Assembly (NCBI GenBank): GCA_002499325.1
Contig: DALC01000091.1
Span: 1 to 21,246 of the forward strand
Direction of reading: 5' to 3'
Length of the DNA: 21,246 nucleotides
Source: Euryarchaeota archaeon UBA538
Lineage (GTDB): Archaea > Thermoplasmatota > Poseidoniia > Poseidoniales > Thalassarchaeaceae
The translations under genes were made by a program, and so were the position numbers. The notes beneath the pieces were generated by a model. It was not told the DNA's origin. It saw only the letters and a program-made list of their open reading frames with translations, and did not search any database. Within the stretch, counting starts at the first letter, position 1. Every line of letters begins with the position of its first letter. Below, one piece after another: positions 16,127-21,246 of this stretch.

Positions 16127-16164
16127 GCTTGTTTGGTAATTTAGTGAGATAATGAAGTTATTGG

Positions 16165-16203
16165 GTAAAAAAAGAGATACTGAGCCTCATTGAGGGGTTT
16201 TTT
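16165..16203 (-). terminator. Hairpin with T-run between the Lrp-domain and MC1 genes
   Basis: A short hairpin (CCTC, loop, GAGG at 16185-16195) is followed on the minus strand, after 11 bases, by seven Ts (16173-16167). This would end the Lrp-domain transcript before MC1. On the plus strand the same hairpin is followed by GG and six Ts (16198-16203), so it could also stop read-through from sdh or antisense transcription. Confidence 0.45.
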
Positions 16204-16216
16204 GTATTCACGAGAG

Positions 16217-16468
16217 TTACAATTCTGCACAAGCGAGAGTCTTTGTATTGGCCACGCCTGGTATTGCCCTGATTGATTCCACGACATGCCGAGCAATTTC
16301 CCCCATGCTGGAAGCTTCTATTTTCACAATCAGGTCATAGTCTCCAAAAAGCATATTCGCATCAGTTACGCAATCTAGTGACAAAGCGACTTTGTAGACG
16401 TCTGACTCGCTTCCTGGCTCGACATTTATCAGCACGTACCCGGAGGACATAGCCTCCCTAGTGGGCAT
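16217..16468 (-). CDS. Stand-alone Lrp/AsnC effector-binding (RAM) domain
   Basis: The 83-residue protein is only the C-terminal domain of Lrp/AsnC regulators: GYVLINVEPGSESDVYKVAL strand-helix, then the GDYDLIVKIEASSMGEIARHV core with the glycine-Asp-Tyr-Asp ligand-loop signature, and the SIRAIPGVANTKTL end. It has no helix-turn-helix. Such stand-alone domains form dimers or decamers and bind amino acids; some modulate full-length Lrp proteins or enzymes. The start at 16468 gives MPTREAMSSG; an ATG at 16450 (MSSGYVLINV) would match related proteins better, but the GGGAGG site is only two bases from it. It is divergent from the macro-domain gene, sharing a short intergenic region. The family is clear; the ligand is unknown. 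Confidence 0.88.
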   Translation of the reverse strand: MPTREAMSSGYVLINVEPGSESDVYKVALSLDCVTDANMLFGDYDLIVKIEASSMGEIARHVVESIRAIPGVANTKTLACAEL

Positions 16469-16531
16469 TACCGAATGAATGCATCGATTACGGGTCCTGA
16501 TTCCTGTCGATGGTTACTTATCATATGACTC

Positions 16532-16543
16532 TCCTTGCAAGGA
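16532..16543. promoter_or_regulatory. 12-bp palindrome directly before the macro-domain start
   Basis: TCCTTGCAAGGA is its own reverse complement and ends one base before the ATG at 16545. Its right arm (AAGGA) is the only Shine-Dalgarno-like element there, so a hairpin would hide it. As DNA it could be an operator. A TATA-like TTATCATA (16518-16525) lies just upstream. Confidence 0.3.
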
Positions 16544-16544
16544 T

Positions 16545-17186
16545 ATGGCGGAGACAATAATCGTCAGAGAGTGTCGCCATGGACAGGTAAGAGTCCAGTT
16601 TGGTAATATCATCAGAGTTGAGGGGGATGTGATGGTTATTCCTGCCAATAATAGATTAGCAGGAAGAGAGGGGCTTGATGAAAAGATGCAATTAGCCGCT
16701 GGTGAGGAATTAAGAGCGAGGTGCACAGAAATCGCTGTAGAGAGAAGAAAAGAGGGTAAACAACCATGTGGAGTCGGTGAAGCAGTCACTACCCCAGGAT
16801 TCAACCTGCCCGCAGAACATCTTGTTCATGTTGTAGGTCCCGACTGTCGGAGGCCAAATCAAGATAACTTCAGGAGAGAGCTACTAGTTAATTCGTATAA
16901 TTCAATGTTCGAGGAGATTTCTAAGATCAAATCTCGCGAGACATTGGTCACTCCCCCGCTAGGAATGGATGTTTTCGCTTATCCTCACAGAGAAGGGGCC
17001 CGTATGACCATGGAAATAATCCTTGATTGGATGGACAGAGACGAAGATCCTGGAGTTAGGATGGTTCTGATTGTAACTGATGAGGTCAATTTCCTAAATA
17101 ATATGAAGACAGTTTATCGTGAAAGCGAGGACCAGTTTCCAGGTGTAGATAGGACTAGAGATTTCCGAAAGGGCAAGATAGTGTAG
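16545..17186 (+). CDS. Macro-domain protein (ADP-ribose binding/hydrolase type)
   Basis: The 213-residue protein shows the macro fold: GNIIRVEGDVMVIPANNRLAGREGLDEKM at about 20-48, with the Asn-Asn pair and the following glycine loop that cradle ADP-ribose. GVGEAVTTPGFNLPAEHLVHVVGP at about 76-99 and a C-terminal substrate-loop region (TPPLGMDVFAYPHREGARMTMEII) follow. Macro domains bind or remove ADP-ribose from proteins or nucleic acids, or hydrolyse O-acetyl-ADP-ribose. The usual GGGGVDGAI loop is altered to GREGLDEKM, so catalytic activity is uncertain. The frame is open from 16479, but the first 22 residues do not look like the family. The ATG at 16545 follows AAGGAT and is about 23 bases after a TATA-like box. 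An Hjc-type nuclease gene follows 44 bases later. Confidence 0.85.
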   Translation: MAETIIVRECRHGQVRVQFGNIIRVEGDVMVIPANNRLAGREGLDEKMQLAAGEELRARCTEIAVERRKEGKQPCGVGEAVTTPGFNLPAEHLVHVVGPDCRRPNQDNFRRELLVNSYNSMFEEISKIKSRETLVTPPLGMDVFAYPHREGARMTMEIILDWMDRDEDPGVRMVLIVTDEVNFLNNMKTVYRESEDQFPGVDRTRDFRKGKIV

Positions 17187-17230
17187 AAATGGACCAATGT
17201 CCTCATTAACCCTGAGAATACAATTGATGC

Positions 17231-17827
17231 ATGGGGAGCATAGGTAGCGCGTATGAGAGAGAGCTTCGGTCGGTCCTAGCTGGGGAAATTAAAGGAGTTA
17301 GGGCTGTGACAAAATCATGTTCTGAGATAGAGCGAACACAGGCCATGAAAGTTACAAATAGGCCATTCTTAGTGGTCAGAGCTCCGGGCAGCGGTTCAGA
17401 GGGAACGGGGGATTTACTGGCTCTAAGAGGAGATATTTGTTTCCCCATTGAGGTCAAATCGTCAAAATCCAAAAAACTGTATCTTTCAGGTAGAACTTTT
17501 GATCAGCTGGAGGCATTGAGAGATGTTGGGAATAGATGTGGCCTCCTTCCGCTTTATGCCTACAGGCTAAAGGGAGTAAGGGGGGATAGTTGGAGAATAA
17601 TGAAAGTCGAGGTAAAGGGACTAAGTGGTAAGCTACGTCATTTATCTCGTAGTATTCCTTCACTTCCTCTCACTAGGAATGGTAAAGAATATCTTGACTG
17701 GGACAAGGGAATGCCTCTGCATAGATTCTTGTCCCTTGTTTGCAGATCTGATGGTGCAGGGACATCTGTTGATAGTTTTCCCAGTAGCCCTATTATACCG
17801 AGCAGGGAGACTGTGATTTCTAACTAG
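17231..17827 (+). CDS. hjc: Hjc-like Holliday-junction resolvase, extended form
   Basis: The nuclease core of archaeal Hjc is visible: GSAYERELRSVL at the N-terminus with E9/E11, RAPGSGSEGTGDLLAL with D61, and FPIEVKSSKSKKLYL with E74 and K76, the typical Glu/Asp/Glu-X-Lys site of PD-(D/E)XK resolvases. The FDQLEALRDVGNRCGLLPLYAYRL helix-strand follows as in Hjc. Hjc cuts four-way DNA junctions symmetrically in recombination repair. At 198 residues it is longer than ordinary Hjc. About 20 residues are inserted between the first helix and the RAPGSG strand, and there is a tail of about 65 residues ending in a Ser/Pro-rich stretch. It follows the macro-domain gene on the same strand and its stop interlocks (CTAG) with the coiled-coil gene. 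A related PD-(D/E)XK nuclease of other specificity is the main alternative. Confidence 0.82.
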   Translation: MGSIGSAYERELRSVLAGEIKGVRAVTKSCSEIERTQAMKVTNRPFLVVRAPGSGSEGTGDLLALRGDICFPIEVKSSKSKKLYLSGRTFDQLEALRDVGNRCGLLPLYAYRLKGVRGDSWRIMKVEVKGLSGKLRHLSRSIPSLPLTRNGKEYLDWDKGMPLHRFLSLVCRSDGAGTSVDSFPSSPIIPSRETVISN

Positions 17828-18015
17828 TTGCCTGCAAACTCTCTTTCAATCTCTGTAATTGATTTATTGAGTTTCTCTAATTCATTGCTCAATTCTTCTA
17901 GATTTGCCTGAGATAAAATTCTCTTAATACTGTCTCGTTCTCTTCTCAGTGAGTCCAATTCTCTAGTGTGGTTACGAGCAGGAGAATCTCCATGCAAATT
18001 GTCCGACATGGGCAT
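17824..18015 (-). CDS. Short coiled-coil protein, unknown function
   Basis: This 63-residue, charged protein starts MPMSDNLHGDSP. Residues 17-60 (TRELDSLRRERDSIKRIL to ITEIEREF) carry heptad-spaced Leu/Ile and abundant Glu/Arg/Lys, a strong two-stranded coiled-coil pattern broken once near residue 37. I know no family. It may be a small dimerising adaptor, comparable in size to prefoldin-like or segregation accessory proteins, but nothing ties it to one. Its stop shares the palindromic CTAG with the Hjc-like gene, and it is divergent from the site-2 protease gene across 71 bases. An inverted pair TGCGTC/GACGCA spans that gap. No Shine-Dalgarno sequence is visible. Confidence 0.6.
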   Translation of the reverse strand: MPMSDNLHGDSPARNHTRELDSLRRERDSIKRILSQANLEELSNELEKLNKSITEIEREFAGN

Positions 18016-18086
18016 GCGTCTAGATTGTCATTAATGTGGGTTTTTGTAGGACGCAAGTTGAATAGGAAGGGAGTATTGAGACGTAT

Positions 18087-19598
18087 ATGGATGGAGAAGC
18101 GGGAGTCAAGATCCCAATCTATCCAATATTGATTTTATCGATTCTACTGCTGTATGGAATACTTCCTCTTTGGGCTGTTATCGCCCTTTCGGGGTGGTAT
18201 TTATCACTACTTTACTTGGAAGAATATGGTTATCTAGAAATGTGGAACCTTGAAAGAGTTCTTGGGATTGTTTTGATGATAAGAACCTCAAGAGGTAGAG
18301 TTTTTCTGGAATACATATCCAAGAATAGGAAATTGTGGAGGTTTTTCGGTGAGTTTTCAATTTGGTTGTGTTTCTTGGTTATGTTCGCTGTGGTTTTCTT
18401 GATGATTTTTGCATTTGTATCATCTATGAACTCTCCCCCTCAGGGCTCCTTACCAGCTACGGATATTCTATTCATTCCAGGGGTGACTAGCTTTGTGCCA
18501 TTCTGGTGGCCAGCACTAGCTCTCGTGTTTACACTGCTGATTCATGAATACAGCCATGGAATTCAGGCCAGAGCACATGGGATGGAAGTGAAGAGTTTCG
18601 GCCTGCTTGTGGCGGGCCCTATTCCAGTGGGCGCATTCGCGGAGCCCGAACATATGGACATGATTATGGCCCCTAGACGAGAAAGATTACGTCTCTTCGC
18701 CGCAGGTCCAGCGATTAATCTGGTTGCCACACTGATTTTCCTAGTTATTCTGGGATTTGTATCGACTGGTTTTGTGGCATCCAACCCCGGGATCCACGCA
18801 ATAGCGATTATCGACGAGGGCGGTGCTGATGAAGCGGGGATAATGCCATATGACATAATTACTCATGTTGATGGAGTTGAGGTTCCAGACTACAATTCTT
18901 TTTCACTTCAGATGGATTCACTGGAAGCTGGTGATGTCATTATTTTCACAGTCATTCCGTACTCTGCAGAAGAGGGAGAGTGGGGGATTAGTTCTGAAGT
19001 TCCAGTAACACTGGGGGACAAGAGGCAGTACTACCTTGATCAATGCGAGGGAGATATTGACTGTTTATCGGAGACTAATGAAGTACTAGATTCCTATGGA
19101 ATTGAAGAAGGAGAGGCCTTTCTGGGTGTTAGTTATCCCAGATCTGGAACTTTCCAGACAGATCAATTCTCAGTCATTTTCGACAATAGGTATTCCAGTC
19201 TTGAAAAAATTGTGATTTTCACTCTAACTCCTCTTTCGATGCTTGGGACGCCAATGTCATACGATGGGCAGACTATGAACATCCATGAGAGGATGATGCT
19301 GGAGGTGGATGATGATTTCGTCCTGTCCCCGTTGGGTACGGGCACGGTGCTATCTCTATTCGACTTCATTTTCTGGTTGATTTGGGTTAATTTCCTACTG
19401 GGATTCCTAAATCTATTGCCAATAATTCCATTCGACGGAGGCCATATGGTGAAAGATGGGACGCATTCTATTCTGTCTGTTCTTATGAGGGGCAGTAATC
19501 CACTTAGAGTGGAGAAGCTGGCAGGCTCGATCAGTGGGCTCACTACGATAGTTATGCTCGTTGTAGTAGTAATCCCAATTCTGATGCTTGTTGTATGA
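18087..19598 (+). CDS. Site-2-type membrane metalloprotease (M50) with PDZ domain
   Basis: This 503-residue intramembrane protease has hydrophobic helices at about 10-45, 90-112, 138-160, 208-230, 420-445 and 480-503. The zinc motif is HEYSHG at 153-158 (HExxH in a membrane helix), with the third ligand Asp in NLLPIIPFDGGH (D450). A PDZ-like domain lies at about 237-305 (IIDEGGADEAGIMPYDIITHVDGVEV). An insertion of about 100 residues with two cysteines (320, 326) follows before the DGG motif. Site-2 proteases cut membrane proteins inside the bilayer, often in stress signalling. The upstream ATG at 18087 is used; an obvious ribosome site is lacking, with GGAAGGGAG about 17 bases away. Its stop directly abuts that of the convergent signal peptidase gene. 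Confidence 0.94.
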   Translation: MDGEAGVKIPIYPILILSILLLYGILPLWAVIALSGWYLSLLYLEEYGYLEMWNLERVLGIVLMIRTSRGRVFLEYISKNRKLWRFFGEFSIWLCFLVMFAVVFLMIFAFVSSMNSPPQGSLPATDILFIPGVTSFVPFWWPALALVFTLLIHEYSHGIQARAHGMEVKSFGLLVAGPIPVGAFAEPEHMDMIMAPRRERLRLFAAGPAINLVATLIFLVILGFVSTGFVASNPGIHAIAIIDEGGADEAGIMPYDIITHVDGVEVPDYNSFSLQMDSLEAGDVIIFTVIPYSAEEGEWGISSEVPVTLGDKRQYYLDQCEGDIDCLSETNEVLDSYGIEEGEAFLGVSYPRSGTFQTDQFSVIFDNRYSSLEKIVIFTLTPLSMLGTPMSYDGQTMNIHERMMLEVDDDFVLSPLGTGTVLSLFDFIFWLIWVNFLLGFLNLLPIIPFDGGHMVKDGTHSILSVLMRGSNPLRVEKLAGSISGLTTIVMLVVVVIPILMLVV

Positions 19599-20411
19599 TT
19601 ATTCCTCTTCAGTTGATTGCTTACTCTGGAATGCTTCAACTACACTTGGGGCCACTAAAATCGAGGCTATGACGAAAATCAGCATTGTCCAAGTCTTTTC
19701 AGTAACGTAGGAAGCAGAAGGAGGGGGGGAGAAAAATAGCTTAGCAGCACCAATCCAAGGAATCTCCGTTGAGGCAATTCCAATAACCCACTCATCCTTA
19801 ACTGCGGTTACAGGATTGTTGTTCTCATCAAGCAGTCCGTTCCTGCCATCCTGTCCCGTTGCCGATAACTGGTCTATTCTACAGCCGTTACTATCCTCAT
19901 TATCGCCAGTAGTCAGATAACCATCATGTGAAGGTACCCAATTTTCTATTCTGAGATCGTAGTCGTTACCATGATATGACTCACACGGGTAATCGAGAGT
20001 CCAGTTGATGCTTTGCACTCCCAACAATGTAGTTCCTGGAACATCCCAACCACCAGATTCGTTTTCGATAGCCTTCAATAAAGCTCGGTGAATGACGGGA
20101 GTATCTGAACCCCCATTCTTCCTGAACACTATTACATCCCCTTCCATACCATGTGACTCGTATCCAAAATTATTGTTCAATGGATCTGTGGCTTCGACAA
20201 ATGTGATTATATCCTTCCTTTCTGGATTTATCACCAGAATTAGATCCCCGGGGTCTATTGCGCCTATTTGTCCGTCCTCATCATGCATCATTGAACCAGA
20301 TTCTACAACGACCATTGGTGGAAAGGTACCTGTAGATAGAAACATTGACCCGAGCAGTAATGCCACTAGCCCCGTTGCGAGAAATATTTCTCTAGCTAGT
20401 GCATTGGACAT
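19599..20411 (-). CDS. Archaeal-type signal peptidase I with an inserted region
   Basis: The N-terminal helix (about 8-28) is followed by VVVESGSMMHD, with catalytic S40. GDLILVINPE is the box C region, GDVIVFRK is at 91-98 and VIHRAL at 106-111 holds H108, which replaces the bacterial Lys in archaeal and eukaryotic enzymes. LTTGDNED at 166-173 has the conserved Asp. A second helix lies near 240-258. It removes signal peptides from exported proteins at the membrane. A roughly 70-residue stretch between H108 and the end of the beta domain is acidic and Asn/Gly-rich, making the protein longer (270) than many archaeal homologues. The ATG follows the previous gene's TGA by one base, with GGGAGAGTGAT acting as ribosome site on that stop. 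Confident for family; substrates not known. Confidence 0.92.
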   Translation of the reverse strand: MSNALAREIFLATGLVALLLGSMFLSTGTFPPMVVVESGSMMHDEDGQIGAIDPGDLILVINPERKDIITFVEATDPLNNNFGYESHGMEGDVIVFRKNGGSDTPVIHRALLKAIENESGGWDVPGTTLLGVQSINWTLDYPCESYHGNDYDLRIENWVPSHDGYLTTGDNEDSNGCRIDQLSATGQDGRNGLLDENNNPVTAVKDEWVIGIASTEIPWIGAAKLFFSPPPSASYVTEKTWTMLIFVIASILVAPSVVEAFQSKQSTEEE

Positions 20412-20412
20412 A

Positions 20413-21228
20413 TCACTCTCCCTCGTAATAATTATTGAAAGGCCTAGTCAAGTACAATAATATAGCAAAGAAGGCTATTATTAGCAAGCTCGCTGAGTCT
20501 AAATGAGGAGGGGCAAAGGTGGTATTATCCATTGAGAGGATGTATGCTGAAAGATCTATGGTTCTATGGTTAATGCCATCTAGTCCGACAGATAACCCAA
20601 GAATCGAGTTGAGAGATAATAGGGTAATAGCGGTTGCAGATGAAACTATAATCGCTCTATTGGCTCTTTTAGTCCTAAGAAGGGGCAATCCGGGGAGTCG
20701 ATCAGACAGTCGTGAGTTCTCTGTTCCCCACCATTCATACTCGTTTTTTTCTTTTTTGAGAGGTGTTACCGAGCTTCGACTATTCAATGGAGGCAATGAA
20801 ATGACCTTGAATCTCTTTCCCCCTCTTATTTGGAAGTCATCGTAAAGTCCCATTAGCCTCGATTGGTATTTAGGTCCGAGTAATTCAGCTGCTTCTTCGG
20901 CTTCTTTCCTTCTTCTGATAATCTCAGTTCTTGCATCCAAAGAGAGAATGTCTTCCAAAATATTCCTCTGTGACCAATAGAAGCTGAACTCTGGCACAGC
21001 ATAAATGGACGTTAATGACCCAAGAGTCAAACACAACCAGCTGAATGGTAGCATGAATTGTTGGTGTTCTGGATCAGATGCACCTCCGAGCATGAATATG
21101 AATATGAAGCCCCACAAAACAGAAGCAGTGGACAGGATTGTTGTATACGTGACTATCTGGAACTGGGTATCTTTCTTCGATTCCCACCATCTGGTGAAGA
21201 AGCCCTTCCTACTCCTTCCGCGAGCCAT
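20413..21228 (-). CDS. Four-helix membrane protein of unknown function next to signal peptidase
   Basis: The 271-residue protein has a basic N-terminus (MARGRSRKGFFTRWWESKK) and four membrane helices at about 26-48, 59-78, 191-213 and 244-261. Between the second and third lies a cytoplasmic region with a charged helix (about 88-125, RTEIIRRRKEAEEAAELLG) and a Pro/Ser-rich loop. The ends are probably inside. I recognise no family. The signal peptidase gene starts one base after its stop, with the ribosome site overlapping that stop, so the two are translationally coupled and may act together in protein export or maturation. The first ATG at 21228 is used; upstream only 18 bases are in view, so the promoter is not seen. 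Confidence 0.8.
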   Translation of the reverse strand: MARGRSRKGFFTRWWESKKDTQFQIVTYTTILSTASVLWGFIFIFMLGGASDPEHQQFMLPFSWLCLTLGSLTSIYAVPEFSFYWSQRNILEDILSLDARTEIIRRRKEAEEAAELLGPKYQSRLMGLYDDFQIRGGKRFKVISLPPLNSRSSVTPLKKEKNEYEWWGTENSRLSDRLPGLPLLRTKRANRAIIVSSATAITLLSLNSILGLSVGLDGINHRTIDLSAYILSMDNTTFAPPHLDSASLLIIAFFAILLYLTRPFNNYYEGE

Positions 21229-21246
21229 TGTAGTATTCGACTTAGC

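Noticed and set aside
18012-18056. Inverted pair TGCGTC/GACGCA between the coiled-coil and site-2 protease genes
   Set aside because: Only six bases per arm with a spacer of about 30 bases; likely chance without comparative support.
1-21246. Insertion sequences, integrases, attachment sites, CRISPR repeats, rRNA
   Set aside because: No transposase or integrase motif, no regularly spaced direct repeats and no rRNA-like conserved blocks were seen; every stretch above 300 bases is covered by a gene.

Overview
The window reads as a piece of a compact euryarchaeal chromosome, most like a marine planktonic Thermoplasmatota relative (Marine Group II/III type). This is inferred from gene content, not from a marker-gene tree. 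Archaeal signs are a two-ring CDC48/VCP-type AAA+ ATPase, an NcsA/TtuA-type tRNA thiolase, an MC1 chromatin protein, an Hjc-type Holliday-junction resolvase, an archaeal-style signal peptidase, GGAGGT(GAT)-type ribosome sites, and several starts about 26-30 nt downstream of AT-rich boxes, as expected for leaderless mRNAs. Bacterial-looking genes sit among these: TrhO, an actinobacterial-like succinate dehydrogenase and an ALDH7-like aldehyde dehydrogenase. I see no mobile element, CRISPR array, rRNA or convincing tRNA gene, and no gene-free stretch above 300 bases.

Layout. (1) 1-1179: the 3' part of an MFS transporter, clearly richer in G+C than what follows. (2) 1176-3366, minus strand: an operon of an NcsA-type thiolase, TrhO and a small cupin. 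The first two both act on tRNA wobble uridine in the known families. (3) 3462-3713: a small membrane protein. (4) 3714-7829, minus: a DUF4350-like membrane protein with calcium-loop motifs, a DUF58 protein and a multi-pass membrane protein. (5) 7919-10397, minus: CDC48 with a PRC-barrel protein whose ribosome site overlaps the CDC48 stop codon. (6) 10501-12168: aldehyde dehydrogenase, divergent from CDC48 across a promoter region holding an inverted repeat. (7) 12165-12302, minus: a tiny zinc-ribbon protein. (8) 12376-15798: a three-gene succinate dehydrogenase operon (membrane anchor, flavoprotein, iron-sulfur). (9) 15848-16468, minus: MC1 and a stand-alone Lrp/AsnC effector domain. (10) 16545-17827: a macro-domain protein and an Hjc-like resolvase. 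(11) 17824-18015, minus: a short coiled-coil protein. (12) 18087-21228: a site-2 protease, tail to tail with signal peptidase I and an unknown membrane protein.

The gene packing is extreme. Five of the six convergent gene pairs have no gap: three overlap by exactly four bases so that the two stop codons interlock, and two abut. Neighbours on the same strand are often joined by ATGA-type overlaps or by a Shine-Dalgarno sequence lying on the previous stop codon. The points most worth following are the paired wobble-uridine modification genes, the DUF4350/DUF58/membrane module next to CDC48 with no MoxR gene in view, the coupled CDC48/PRC-barrel pair, and the MC1 homologue.
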